Source of the DNA: a virus
IMG/VR virus record: IMGVR_UViG_3300048924_000580
Span: 1 to 37,368 of that record
DNA length: 37,368 nucleotides
Reading direction: 5' to 3' (one strand)
Shown: positions 16,015 through 24,438 of the stretch, piece by piece
Layout: each line of letters opens with the position of its first letter
How positions within the stretch are numbered: the first letter of the stretch is position 1
Made by a program: the position numbers and the translations under genes
The notes under the pieces: generated by a model
The model's input: the letters and a program-made list of their open reading frames with translations, nothing else
Told to the model about the DNA's origin: nothing
The model's database searches: none

Positions 16015-17240
16015 CACACCACCTCATATTGCAGCCACAGGGTACCCACCACCCCATCGAGCGGGCCTGGAGCATTCGGTGAGTAGACGATACGGTCGGA
16101 TGTCACCGCGTCAGTGATGCCATACCCCGCCAACGTAGTCGCCTTATTGGCTTTTGTGTCGGGACTGAAGTTGCCGGCGTGCCAGGCGATGTTTCCGAAA
16201 AAAGATGCCGTCTTGTCAGGAATGTTCATTGCTAAAGGGAATGCTAATTCCCCGTTAACGACAGTGAAGAAGCGAATACTCTTGTTAACAACATCGACCC
16301 TTGCATCTATCTCAGGTGTACGCCATCCGAATTCTGGAGAATCAACAGCCCCATTTTCGAGAATGATAGACCCCGATGCCACGCCGCCTGCCTTCGGCAA
16401 TAGCCCGCCAACTGCCGCGTTCATCTCCGCTTTAGTCGCCCCATCAGTGATGCCATAGCCACCCAGAGTCGTAGCTTTTGCAGCCTTGCCAGCTAGAGCA
16501 TTGACCATAGTGGTCGCAAAGTTCGGATCGTTGCCCAGTGCCGCCGCAAGCTCCTGGAGTGTGTCGAGCGCCCCAGGCGCTGATGCGACGAGACCTGCCA
16601 CGGCCTGCTGAATCGCCGAGTTCGTTTCAGTACGGGTATAGGCATCGGCAATTCCATAGCCCGCCAAGGTTGTAGGGTTTGTACCGCTGACCACTATGCC
16701 CCGCTTGTCGATAGTGACTTGCCGATAGGTTCCCGGCACCTTGTTCGCCGGCAATGCAGCTAACAGCGAATCGTCGACGTATTGCCGGGTCGCCAGCACT
16801 ACCGCGGGATCGATCTTCAATTCCACGTTGGCTGTGCTGGTGACAATGATGTTGAGCCGTACTATTTGGGTCTTACCGGTGCCTTGAGACAGCAGCGGCT
16901 TGAAGCTCGGGGCGCAGTTCGCAACTGCCACCAGGTCTCCTGCCGCGTCATACAGACCAATTTCCCGTATCCACCAACCACCCACATCGGGAGGGATAAT
17001 CTGCTCGGCAATGATGATGCTCGGGTTAGCTGGATCGACCTTGATCTGATTGAGCGGCGCTCGACGTCGCTCATTAATCAGTTTCGTCTGTGCCCGTGAG
17101 GGCGTCGGCTCTCCACCGTTGGCATCACCAACCCCCATTTGCGCGAAGGTCCAGGGCACGCCCAATGCGTTGGCGTTCGCCTGCTTGGCCTCGCCTACAG
17201 CGGTGAGAATTGCAAAGAACTGGCTGGTTTGGTCTGTCAT
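16014..17240 (-). CDS. H: Tail fibre protein gpH
   Basis: The N-terminal ~150 residues (MTDQTSQFFAILTAVGEAK, VPWTFAQMGVGDANG, GGWWIREIGLYDAAGDLVAVAN) are the tail-collar fibre domain that attaches to baseplate gpI. Three copies of a TTLAGYGI(A/T)DA-like repeat follow, near residues ~191, ~256 and ~367. At 408 residues it is shorter than P2 H (~669), consistent with a separate adhesin finishing the tip. It overlaps I by 4 bp. Confidence 0.92.
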   Translation of the reverse strand: MTDQTSQFFAILTAVGEAKQANANALGVPWTFAQMGVGDANGGEPTPSRAQTKLINERRRAPLNQIKVDPANPSIIIAEQIIPPDVGGWWIREIGLYDAAGDLVAVANCAPSFKPLLSQGTGKTQIVRLNIIVTSTANVELKIDPAVVLATRQYVDDSLLAALPANKVPGTYRQVTIDKRGIVVSGTNPTTLAGYGIADAYTRTETNSAIQQAVAGLVASAPGALDTLQELAAALGNDPNFATTMVNALAGKAAKATTLGGYGITDGATKAEMNAAVGGLLPKAGGVASGSIILENGAVDSPEFGWRTPEIDARVDVVNKSIRFFTVVNGELAFPLAMNIPDKTASFFGNIAWHAGNFSPDTKANKATTLAGYGITDAVTSDRIVYSPNAPGPLDGVVGTLWLQYEVV

Positions 17241-17854
17241 GGGTACACATCCAAGTATTCAATTTGATGGTCGCGGCCGACATGGCCGAATGTTCCGTCG
17301 ACAACGACATCGGGTGAGGATGGCGGGTAAACATCGATGGCTTCGCCCTCAGTGAGCCCCGCGCCCAGGTGCAGATAGCCGGTGGTGGCCAGGGCAATTG
17401 CCAAACCGATCAAGTGGCGGGTCACTGGTCTGGTGTCATCCACCAGCCAGGTGAGCTCCTGGTACATCTCTTCTGTGATGCCGGTTTCGAGCACACCAAT
17501 CTTGATAGCAAAAGTGCCTGGTACACCTTCTGGCACGGTTTGCCACCACTCTAAGACCTCGATCAGGTAGCCCAGGGGCTCTACTACACGCCGCAGGGCG
17601 CCGATGGTGCCTTTGCGCGAGTGGATGTAATGGGATGAGCGAATCGCCGAGCGCTTGGCAGCCTCGGGCCATTTGCTGTCCCAGCGATCGACCGAGAAAG
17701 CCCAGGCGAGGTAGGGCAGCAGCTCCACCGGGCAGGTGTCGGGGTTCCACAGTTGACGCAGTGGGATCGGTACGCGCTGGATCTGCGCCAAGGCTTGGGT
17801 GGCCTGGCGTTCAAGTGCTGTGGAGTTGCCAGGCAGCAGCGGCTGAGCACTCAT
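17237..17854 (-). CDS. I: Baseplate/tail protein gpI
   Basis: The 205-residue product has the gpI signature LLPYLAWAFSVDRWD near residue ~50 and KGTIGALRRVVEPLGY around ~85. It joins the fibre H to the baseplate wedge. ATG 17854 is preferred because GGAGG lies 7 nt upstream, with GTG 17857 as alternative; it meets the J stop as TGATG. Confidence 0.94.
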   Translation of the reverse strand: MSAQPLLPGNSTALERQATQALAQIQRVPIPLRQLWNPDTCPVELLPYLAWAFSVDRWDSKWPEAAKRSAIRSSHYIHSRKGTIGALRRVVEPLGYLIEVLEWWQTVPEGVPGTFAIKIGVLETGITEEMYQELTWLVDDTRPVTRHLIGLAIALATTGYLHLGAGLTEGEAIDVYPPSSPDVVVDGTFGHVGRDHQIEYLDVYP

Positions 17855-18765
17855 CACTCAGCCTCCCGGCTCAATACGATGTTGGTGCAGTAGGGCGCCT
17901 GGGCTTTGGTCGCGACGATATCGACCCAGTTGTCCAGCAGCACCTTGCGCATGCCTTCAACGTGCAATGCCGCGTGGATTGCTGACTCGGTAACTTCCAT
18001 CCCCAGGCGACGGCGCTGATGCACGTAGGCCTGCAAGCTTTTTTCCGCCGCGGCCAGAATGGGTTCGGCTTCTGGGCCGCTGGATAGCGGGTAGAGCTTG
18101 GCCTTGACCTGGTAGCGCAGGATGGTCGCGCCCTGGACGATCAGGCGGTCAGCCACGGGGCGTCGGTCGTCGTCGCTGAGGTAGCTGTTGACCACGGCGA
18201 GCAGGTCCGCCGGCGCGGTGCCGTCGCCCAGCAGGCTCTGCACCGTCACCACCGCCACGGCCGGTGATGGGCTTTCAGCGGTGGCGTCGGCGACACGGCC
18301 GTCTGCGGCTCGGGCGTGGAAGATGTAGCTGTTACGGGGCCCCGCCGTGCTCAGGCCTTCCCAGGCCATCTGGGCGCGTTCACGGAGGCTGTCGTCGCCT
18401 TCCATAATCCGGGGCTGCGGTGGTACGGCGCTTGGTTTGGCTTCCTGTACCACCAGACGCTTGACGTTGTAGTTGGCGGTTAACTGCTCCAGATCGGTGC
18501 CTTTGGCGGTCGCCAGTAGGTTGGCAAGCGCTGCCTCGTTGACCCGCTGTCGCCAGACCATTTCCCGGTAGGCGTTCTCCTGCAGCAGCTTGGCCAGGGG
18601 CTCCGAATCCATGTCGAGGCGGGCGGCGATTTCGGCACGCTCTTCGAACGGCCAAAGGCTGATGGCATAAGCCTTGCGCTCGGCGAGGATCAACTCGAAA
18701 TCGATCTGCTCGACGATCTGTGGCGGTGGTAGTTGGCTGAGATCGATGGCGGCAAAGGTGTTCAT
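17854..18765 (-). CDS. J: Baseplate wedge protein gpJ
   Basis: The 303-residue product equals P2 J (302) in length. The N-terminus reads IDLSQLPPPQIVEQIDFELIL, and the middle has the J-type segment QMAWEGLSTAGPRNSYIFHA. It builds the baseplate wedge with W and I. ATG 18765 overlaps the W stop by 4 bp; longer in-frame starts lie inside W. Confidence 0.95.
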   Translation of the reverse strand: MNTFAAIDLSQLPPPQIVEQIDFELILAERKAYAISLWPFEERAEIAARLDMDSEPLAKLLQENAYREMVWRQRVNEAALANLLATAKGTDLEQLTANYNVKRLVVQEAKPSAVPPQPRIMEGDDSLRERAQMAWEGLSTAGPRNSYIFHARAADGRVADATAESPSPAVAVVTVQSLLGDGTAPADLLAVVNSYLSDDDRRPVADRLIVQGATILRYQVKAKLYPLSSGPEAEPILAAAEKSLQAYVHQRRRLGMEVTESAIHAALHVEGMRKVLLDNWVDIVATKAQAPYCTNIVLSREAE

Positions 18766-19106
18766 GCGCTGGCCCCCAGTTGCAGTGTGACGGCCAGGTT
18801 GAGCGGTTCGTTGGTATCCACACGACGACACTCAATATCCAACACGGACTGTCCTTGCAGCGTCGCACCCTTGAACTGCACCTGGCTCAGGCTGACGCGG
18901 TGTTCCCAACGCATCAGCGCCATCACTGTGGCGGCATAGACCCGCAGGCGGGTGAGCTCATTGAAAGGGTGGTCGACCAGCTCGGGCAGCAGGCTGCCGT
19001 ACTCCCGGCGCATGACGCGGGTGCCGAGGCGAGTGCTGAGGATGTCGCTGCACGACTGTTCGATGTGCTCGGTGGTGTTGATCGCTGTGCCGGTATCTCG
19101 GTTCAT
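18762..19106 (-). CDS. W: Baseplate wedge protein gpW (gp25-like)
   Basis: The 114-residue protein (P2 115) contains HIEQSCSDILSTRLGTRVM and REYGSLLPELVDHPFN, the conserved gp25/W-like fold of contractile baseplates. It overlaps V and J by 4 bp each. Confidence 0.95.
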   Translation of the reverse strand: MNRDTGTAINTTEHIEQSCSDILSTRLGTRVMRREYGSLLPELVDHPFNELTRLRVYAATVMALMRWEHRVSLSQVQFKGATLQGQSVLDIECRRVDTNEPLNLAVTLQLGASA

Positions 19107-19675
19107 TCCGGTGTTCCTGTCTTGGCTCCGCCCGGCATCACTCCACCATGCAGGTGCTTGACCAGGCTGATGCCGGCCGCGACCACGTCCTGCGACACGG
19201 TGACCTTGCCGGTGACGGTTTGGTTGCCGGTCTGGGTGTAGTCGCCCTGGTGGGTGATTGGGCCGACGATGCTGATGCCGCCGTCGCTGACCAGGTTGGT
19301 AGTACCGCCCGGGGCCAGGGTGGCATTCAGGTGATGGGCGACGCTGTCGTACTCGATCACCGTGCCGTCGCTGTAGGTGCGGCGGTGCAGGCCGGCGCGG
19401 TCACCGTTGGCCGGGGCGTTGTCGCTGAACAGGCCGGTTAAAGCCACGCCGTTGCCAAGTTGGCCCGAGGGGCTGATCAGTAAGACTTGCTCACCGGCGG
19501 TGGGCGGGTCCCACTCCTTGTCGGAACCGGCGCGCAGGGTCAGCCATGGCAGCCAGGTGGTGGTCAGTTCACCGGTTTTCACACGCACGCGCGGGGGCGT
19601 CATCTGGACTGCGGCGACAACGCCGAAGCGGATGAGGTTTTCAATCAGGCGGGCGAGGGTGGCTAGATCGTTCAT
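19103..19675 (-). CDS. V: Baseplate spike protein gpV
   Basis: The 190-residue product has an OB-like N-domain (ARLIENLIRFGVVAAVQMTPPRVRVKTGEL, positions ~5-35) and a repetitive beta-helix end. The C-terminus has a His-Leu-His at 174-176 (KHLHGGV), the HxH metal-binding motif of P2-type spike tips. The start at 19675 fits the family; it has no clear RBS. Just upstream are the dyad at 19723-19741 and an AT-rich cargo gene, so the native leader may have been altered by insertion. Confidence 0.92.
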   Translation of the reverse strand: MNDLATLARLIENLIRFGVVAAVQMTPPRVRVKTGELTTTWLPWLTLRAGSDKEWDPPTAGEQVLLISPSGQLGNGVALTGLFSDNAPANGDRAGLHRRTYSDGTVIEYDSVAHHLNATLAPGGTTNLVSDGGISIVGPITHQGDYTQTGNQTVTGKVTVSQDVVAAGISLVKHLHGGVMPGGAKTGTPE

Positions 19676-19700
19676 GGCGTTAATGGTTGCGTTGCTTATC

Positions 19701-19730
19701 TTTCCGTACAACCTACTAAAAATGTATGAT
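19701..19730 (+). promoter_or_regulatory. Possible promoter of the S-V cargo gene
   Basis: TTTCCG (19701-19706), an 18-bp spacer and TATGAT (19725-19730) precede the cargo gene. The -35 box is weak. The -10 box falls inside the Ogr-like dyad. Confidence 0.4.
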
Positions 19731-19741
19731 GTTTATTTACA
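19723..19741. promoter_or_regulatory. Putative Ogr-binding dyad upstream of V
   Basis: TGTA (19723-19726), N11, TACA (19738-19741) repeats the spacing seen at the O/P and FI dyads. It is centred 57 bp before V on the - strand. On the + strand it overlaps a possible -10 box TATGAT (19725-19730) of the cargo gene. Confidence 0.5.
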
Positions 19742-19744
19742 TGT

Positions 19745-21115
19745 ATGAAATGGATGTTTATGAATAAAAAATGGAATTCGACTTTTTGTGGTGCTGAACC
19801 AACGTGGGCGAATGCGTGTGTTGGTGATAATGGGCAGCCAGATTATTTTGATTATGCCCAAGGCTTTTCGTCGGCTGCCAATCTCTTGATTAAGGCGGTA
19901 CTGACAGAGCGAGGATTGAAATACTCGCCGGACATATTTATTTATCCGATTTGCTTCAATATGCGTCACTCGGTTGAGTTGCGGCTTAAAGGGTTAATTG
20001 AGAATCTCAGAAAGTTTCCCGGTCGAAAAACTGAATTGAACTCAATTGAGCTGACGTCGATACATGGTATCGGTAAGCTGTGGGAGCATATAGTAGTTGC
20101 TGCGGCCATAATTGATAGTCGTTTCGGATTGTTTGTTGATGATTTGAATGAGTATATTTTGGATATTGAAGAGGTTGACCCGACTGGTCAAACTTTTAGG
20201 TATCCGCATGATAGGGAAGATAACAAGCATTTGGTTGATGTTTCAGTAATTAATGTATATGTTTTGCATTGTCGGTTTAAGTCTCTTGAGGAAAAGCTAG
20301 ATTGTTTAGATAGTTTTTGTTATGAGTTGCTGAGAGAGTACTCTCTTGGTACTTTTACGACAAAATTTTCTCGTGCTCAGCTTCTGGAACTTGCACTCGA
20401 AGTACCGCCACTCAGTGAGTGGAGAAGTGATGTATTTGTTGATTTTTCTTTGAGGGTTAAGGAGAAATACTCACTTAGTAATAATGATTTTAGCCGTGCT
20501 ATATGTAAGATTAAATCGCATTATGGTATGGTTTCTTCTTTGCAGTCACCGCCTTTGAAGTTTGTTGGTAGAGAGGGGTTGATTGTGTTTTTTGAGGCGT
20601 GGTGTCAGTTAAATGATATAGGTGAACTAAAGAATGAGACTGAGGTTGAGTTCTCATTCGATAATGCAGCATCTATAGCGGTTGCCTTCGAAAGTATAAA
20701 GGTTCAGCAAAGAAAAGAAGACGAATTGTGGCCAGGTTTGAGCGGTGCTTTGAGTTTAGGAGAGCTGGCGGATCTGAAGGCCCTGTACGAGTGCGGCGGT
20801 GAAAAATACTCTGAAGAATATGTACGCTATGTTGATCATTTCTTCGGTGAATTGAGTGCTGAGTCAGGCGAGGTCAGGTTTAGGTATTTGCTATTCAAGT
20901 TGTTAGGTCGGCCTGGGGCAATTGAAAGGATCTTAAAGGCTTTGTTTCTGGTTGGGCATGGCGATGATGCAGAATTCTTGATTGCTCATCTTGATCTAGA
21001 TGGATATTTTGATTGGGTTGGAAAGGCAAAAAGAAATATGCTTTTTATAGAACCTTGGCGTTCTATTAGTCAGAGGTTTTCCGAATTGGCTGCTGCTAGT
21101 TTGTCGCGAGATTAG
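19745..21115 (+). CDS. AT-rich cargo gene, HEPN-like protein of unknown function
   Basis: The 456-residue protein stands alone on the + strand inside the leftward late region and is far more AT-rich than its neighbours, a sign of horizontal gain. Residues ~67-85 (YPICFNMRHSVELRLKGLI) contain an R-H pair within a helix and recall HEPN-like proteins; FRYPHDRED at ~151-159 is another recurring block of such proteins. The C-terminal third is helical with no motif I recognise. No clear RBS is seen; ATGs at 19754 and 19760 are alternatives. Its stop overlaps the S stop tail-to-tail. P2 also carries a non-essential gene (orf30) between S and V. A defence or exclusion role is inference. Confidence 0.75.
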   Translation: MKWMFMNKKWNSTFCGAEPTWANACVGDNGQPDYFDYAQGFSSAANLLIKAVLTERGLKYSPDIFIYPICFNMRHSVELRLKGLIENLRKFPGRKTELNSIELTSIHGIGKLWEHIVVAAAIIDSRFGLFVDDLNEYILDIEEVDPTGQTFRYPHDREDNKHLVDVSVINVYVLHCRFKSLEEKLDCLDSFCYELLREYSLGTFTTKFSRAQLLELALEVPPLSEWRSDVFVDFSLRVKEKYSLSNNDFSRAICKIKSHYGMVSSLQSPPLKFVGREGLIVFFEAWCQLNDIGELKNETEVEFSFDNAASIAVAFESIKVQQRKEDELWPGLSGALSLGELADLKALYECGGEKYSEEYVRYVDHFFGELSAESGEVRFRYLLFKLLGRPGAIERILKALFLVGHGDDAEFLIAHLDLDGYFDWVGKAKRNMLFIEPWRSISQRFSELAAASLSRD

Positions 21116-21570
21116 CTTGAAATAATATTGGCTAGCAATGCCTCCCGTACATCTTCTAGGTCGGCTGTCGTAAAGCCCAGTATTTCCCTCTGTTCATACT
21201 TGAACTCTGGTGCACTACGTTCCGCGCGATCCCTAAGCCCGTACTGATGCACACGCGCAATACGGGCTACTCGCCCAGTAAACCCAACGCTGATCGCATT
21301 ACCGTCCCCCTGAACCTTCAGGAAGCTCGCTGTACGCAGCTTCTTGAACATCTGCACCTGACGCTTGATGCGTCCTTGTTTGCCCCGCAGGTTCCGCTGT
21401 TTGCGTGGTGCGTACTTGCTCCCGTCCGGGTTGCGCTGGGCAATGATCCGTTGTTGCTGGCTGCGGCGCAGGGCCTGGCCGATGCTTCGGGCGAGCTGAT
21501 TACGGGCGGCCGGCTGCAACTGCCCCAGCAGACCCGCGGCCCAGTCCTCCAGTGCTTCAAGATCAGCCAT
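21112..21570 (-). CDS. S: Tail completion protein gpS
   Basis: The 152-residue product (P2 150) begins with a helical segment ending in LARSIGQALRRSQQQRI. It then has the family block NPDGSKYAPRKQ and a RVARIARVHQYGLRD motif typical of phage virion morphogenesis gpS. It completes the tail with R. It overlaps R by 8 bp and converges on the cargo gene. Confidence 0.93.
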   Translation of the reverse strand: MADLEALEDWAAGLLGQLQPAARNQLARSIGQALRRSQQQRIIAQRNPDGSKYAPRKQRNLRGKQGRIKRQVQMFKKLRTASFLKVQGDGNAISVGFTGRVARIARVHQYGLRDRAERSAPEFKYEQREILGFTTADLEDVREALLANIISS

Positions 21571-22015
21571 TGGGCACTATCCATTCCGGGCCGCTTTCGG
21601 GCCATGTTGGGTTGCGCTGTGGTTCACCTGGGTGGCTGATAGTGGTGTTGCCTGCATCATCAGTACGAACGACCACGCGCTCAGTGAGGGGAAGTGTCAG
21701 GCTCATGTCCACCTTGCTCTTGTCGATGAGGTCGGCCTCAAACTTGATGCCGTCGGCGGACTTGTCGAGGTTCTCCAGCAGTTCGGACTGGTTCACGCGG
21801 AGCCACTCCAGCAGCGGCAGCATGACGCTGTCCGGATGGCCGGCGAAGTCGGTCAGGATTACCTGCAGGTCGTAGTTGTACTCGAACGAAAGGCTGCTGG
21901 CAGCGGTGCAGCGGACCTTGCCGTTGTCGATGAAGATCAGCAGCCGGTCTGGGCTGTGGCGCAGTTCCTGGATCTGGTCCAGCAGGTAGGCCCGCAGGCT
22001 GTCGGGTTTGTTCAT
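21563..22015 (-). CDS. R: Tail completion protein gpR
   Basis: The 150-residue product (P2 155) starts MNKPDSLRAYLLDQIQEL and contains YNYDLQVILTDFAGHPD, both gpR patterns. ATG 22015 overlaps the lysC stop by 4 bp; an in-frame upstream extension to 22063 lies inside lysC. Confidence 0.92.
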   Translation of the reverse strand: MNKPDSLRAYLLDQIQELRHSPDRLLIFIDNGKVRCTAASSLSFEYNYDLQVILTDFAGHPDSVMLPLLEWLRVNQSELLENLDKSADGIKFEADLIDKSKVDMSLTLPLTERVVVRTDDAGNTTISHPGEPQRNPTWPESGPEWIVPNG

Positions 22016-22269
22016 GGTTTGGCCTGCTGGTAGCGATAGATCATATCGACCTGGCCCGCGCATTCGGCCCAGGCGGCCTCGCTACTGTCCTGGTCGGTGA
22101 TCAGGTCGCCGTTACTGCTTGGGCTGGTCGCCGGCAGGCTGCAGGGCACCACGGCCGGACAGCCACTGACGATAAGCGTCGGCGCCGGTGAGGGCGGGGC
22201 GCTCGCGCAGCCGGCGAGCAACATTAGGCAAGGGCTGGTCAGCCCAAGCGCGCAGATCAGCGTTTTCAC
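22012..22269 (-). CDS. lysC: Outer-membrane spanin lipoprotein (Rz1-like, LysC)
   Basis: The 85-residue protein has a lipoprotein signal with lipobox LLAGC (Cys21), then a Pro/Ala/Ser-rich stretch as in Rz1 o-spanins. Its 5' part is nested in another frame inside the Rz-like gene, the standard Rz/Rz1 arrangement. It would pair with the i-spanin to fuse inner and outer membranes at lysis. Confidence 0.88.
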   Translation of the reverse strand: MKTLICALGLTSPCLMLLAGCASAPPSPAPTLIVSGCPAVVPCSLPATSPSSNGDLITDQDSSEAAWAECAGQVDMIYRYQQAKP

Positions 22270-22555
22270 GTTTCAGCCCCTCGATTGTGAGTTGTCGTTT
22301 GGCGAGCCCCTGGCGTAGTAGATCCTGTTCCGTGCGCAGACGGGCCTGGGCCTCGCGCTCGGCGGAAAGCGCAGCCTCCAGGGCGTTGGCTTTGCCCTCG
22401 CTGCGTCCGGCCGCGGCCAGCGCGTCCTGGGTGTTTTTCTCTGCCAGTGCTCGGTTCTTGTCGGCGACCTCGATGCGTTGTTCCTGATTCCAGGCCAGCA
22501 GGCCCAGCACGCCGACCAGGGCCAGGCCCAGCAGGATCTGGCGGATGGTGCTCAT
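22112..22555 (-). CDS. lysB: Inner-membrane spanin (Rz-like, LysB)
   Basis: The 147-residue product has one N-terminal transmembrane helix (ILLGLALVGVLGLLAW, ~7-22) followed by a long Glu/Ala/Arg/Gln coiled coil (~30-110), the i-spanin design. It overlaps the P-loop gene upstream by 4 bp and contains the lysC start. Confidence 0.88.
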   Translation of the reverse strand: MSTIRQILLGLALVGVLGLLAWNQEQRIEVADKNRALAEKNTQDALAAAGRSEGKANALEAALSAEREAQARLRTEQDLLRQGLAKRQLTIEGLKRENADLRAWADQPLPNVARRLRERPALTGADAYRQWLSGRGALQPAGDQPKQ

Positions 22556-23031
22556 TTTAGGAACTCCCCCAGGATCAACTGGCGGTACTGCTCATCGGTG
22601 TAGACCGCGCGGGCCTCCTCGTAGTAGGCCTCATCGATTACCCCCGGTGTCAGAAGATGGCGTTGATAGCTGCCGCCGTTGAGCTCGATCAGTTGCAACA
22701 ACAGATCCGTTTCCGGGGTATCGATCCTCAGGTCACGGACTCGGCTCGCCGTCGTTGCGTAGTACCCGCCGTTACGGACCTTGGCCGACTTGAGCCAGTC
22801 GAACTCGTCGTAGATCCAGATAGCTTGTTCCAGGTCGAGGTCATCAGGATGGGCCTGATGGTCCGAAAGTACGACGACCCCTGGCAGGCGCCCGAGTAAA
22901 TCCTCTGCTTGCTGGGTGACGAAAATCACCGTCTCCCCCTGGGCGGTGAGGTCGTTTGCGATTTTCACCAGGCGGGTGGTCTTTCCTGTCTGGCGACCGG
23001 AGATTTCGAGGTAGGCGATCTTGGTGGTCAT
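22552..23031 (-). CDS. P-loop protein in the lysis cassette, 159 aa
   Basis: A Walker A-like SGRQTGKT is at residues 11-18 and a Walker B-like IWIYDEFD at 71-78, so an NTPase fold is likely. ATG 23031 overlaps the upstream stop as ATGA. It lies between endolysin and spanins, where P2 has lysA, yet it shows no membrane segment. The TGKT-R-L pattern resembles the early 98-residue P-loop protein. Its role in lysis, if any, is unknown. Confidence 0.75.
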   Translation of the reverse strand: MTTKIAYLEISGRQTGKTTRLVKIANDLTAQGETVIFVTQQAEDLLGRLPGVVVLSDHQAHPDDLDLEQAIWIYDEFDWLKSAKVRNGGYYATTASRVRDLRIDTPETDLLLQLIELNGGSYQRHLLTPGVIDEAYYEEARAVYTDEQYRQLILGEFLK

Positions 23032-23234
23032 GCGCGGTACCAGCCCAGTTTGTTCATGGCGCCGACGTCCAGGTGTTCGAGCGGGCCGCGAATCACAATC
23101 ACCCGACAACCAGGATCGACAAATTGCAGCGCCTCGGCCAGCAGCTCCATGGCTTCTGGCTCGGTGTTTTCCGGCACAACCAGGACATCACCGTCTTCAA
23201 CCTTCAGCTTGTGCACCGCTTCGAGATCGATCAT
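23028..23234 (-). CDS. Hypothetical small acidic protein, 68 aa
   Basis: The product alternates strands and helices (DGDVLVVPEN, EAMELLAEALQF, CRVIVIRGPLE), perhaps one Rossmann-like half. It overlaps the endolysin and the P-loop gene by 4 bp each, which supports it as real and co-translated. Function unknown. Confidence 0.7.
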   Translation of the reverse strand: MIDLEAVHKLKVEDGDVLVVPENTEPEAMELLAEALQFVDPGCRVIVIRGPLEHLDVGAMNKLGWYRA

Positions 23235-24073
23235 GCCGGTACCTCCTGACCGCAGCTGCAGGCGCTATGCCGCTCATAGGCGCGCTGGAGCTTGGTGTCG
23301 TACAGGTTGCGCTGGTAGTTCGGCCCGTTGTACTGCCTGGCGAAGTCGGCCCATTTGCGGGCCTTCAGCGCTTTGTAAAGGGCCGGATCGGACTCGATGA
23401 AGCGGACGAAGGCGTTGAACTGGCGGGACTCGTTCGCGCTCATGGCCGTCACGAAGTCCTGCACGCTGGCATAGCCCAGGCGCTGCCAGTGAAAGCCCAT
23501 GATCTGGAAGGCGCCCCAGGAGGCGGACTCCAGGGCCGCGGTGTCATCGATCAGGCGGGCCGTGGCCAGGCGCTGATGCTCAGCAGGGCCGCCGGCATAG
23601 CCTCCGGGGTTCGGGTTGATGATGGCCGGGTACTGCGCCGCAAGCTCGTCGGCGTGGCGCTTGAGTTCTGCCGGGTCGTCGCCTGGGTGGCGCGGCGTCT
23701 TCAATTGGCGGTACATGATGTGCCGCTCAAACAGGATCGCCGGCTTGCCGTTGGCGAAGAAGCCCTTGCCGTTCGATTCGACCTCATTGACCGCGTAGAC
23801 ACTAGCGAGGGGCAGATCCAGGCGCTGGGCGGCGCTGACCAGGTCGGCGTTCTTCAGCAGCAGAGCGCAATCGCCACCGGCCAGGCTGGTTTGGGTTTTC
23901 TCGCCGGCGATACCGTCCACCACCAGGCCGGCCTTGAGCTGGTAGGCGCGCACGGCCGCTTCGGTGGCGTCGCCGTAGTCGCCGTCCACCACCAGGATGG
24001 CCCCGTGGCTGTTGAGGTTCTTCTGCAGGGTGCGTACCGCTTGCGAGCGATCGCCGTGCCGGAGTGTGTTCAT
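23231..24073 (-). CDS. Endolysin: peptidoglycan-binding N-acetylmuramidase
   Basis: Residues ~5-65 are a PG_binding_1-type domain (VRTLQKNLNSHGAILVVDGDYGDAT, then AVRAYQLKAGL). Residues ~70-275 are the DUF3380-type N-acetylmuramidase domain with AVNEVESNGKGF (probable catalytic Glu97 or Glu99), ILFERHIMYR and SWGAFQIMGFHW. It cleaves the glycan backbone of the cell wall after holin opening. No signal peptide is present, so export depends on the holin. It overlaps the holin by 4 bp. Confidence 0.92.
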   Translation of the reverse strand: MNTLRHGDRSQAVRTLQKNLNSHGAILVVDGDYGDATEAAVRAYQLKAGLVVDGIAGEKTQTSLAGGDCALLLKNADLVSAAQRLDLPLASVYAVNEVESNGKGFFANGKPAILFERHIMYRQLKTPRHPGDDPAELKRHADELAAQYPAIINPNPGGYAGGPAEHQRLATARLIDDTAALESASWGAFQIMGFHWQRLGYASVQDFVTAMSANESRQFNAFVRFIESDPALYKALKARKWADFARQYNGPNYQRNLYDTKLQRAYERHSACSCGQEVPA

Positions 24074-24393
24074 AGCTGCTCTACCTTGCGGTTGAAAAAC
24101 TTGCGGGCCGCGGCGCGGGTGCCCTCGACGCCTAGCAGGCCGATCACGCCACCGAAAAACGGGGCGGTCGATGCCGGGATGCCGAGCAACGCCAAGCCGT
24201 GGCTGGCAGCCAGGGCCAGCGCCCCGCAGAGCGGCGCCTCGATCAGCACTCGGCGTAGGGTGCCCCCGCCGTACATGATCCGTAGGGCCGCGATGATCAG
24301 CGCCAGGACGCCGGCGTACAGGGTCGGCCAGTTCTGTTCGAGCCAGGCGGCGAGCCAGGCCCAGGTGTCGGGACGGTCAGGCATTCGCTTCAT
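24070..24393 (-). CDS. Holin (lambda-type family)
   Basis: The ~107-residue protein has three likely membrane segments: ~23-37 (TLYAGVLALIIAALRI), ~48-65 (APLCGALALAASHGLALL) and ~70-90. An MPDRPDTWAWLAAWLEQNWP-type N-terminus precedes them. ATG codons at 24393 and 24384 are in frame (M-K-R-M), a layout like the lambda S dual start. The 24384 start has GGA 9 nt upstream. It overlaps the endolysin by 4 bp. Confidence 0.82.
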   Translation of the reverse strand: MKRMPDRPDTWAWLAAWLEQNWPTLYAGVLALIIAALRIMYGGGTLRRVLIEAPLCGALALAASHGLALLGIPASTAPFFGGVIGLLGVEGTRAAARKFFNRKVEQL

Positions 24394-24438
24394 TCCAGGG
24401 TCCAGGGTGGTAGGTCTCAAGGAGGCGGCTCAAGTGGA

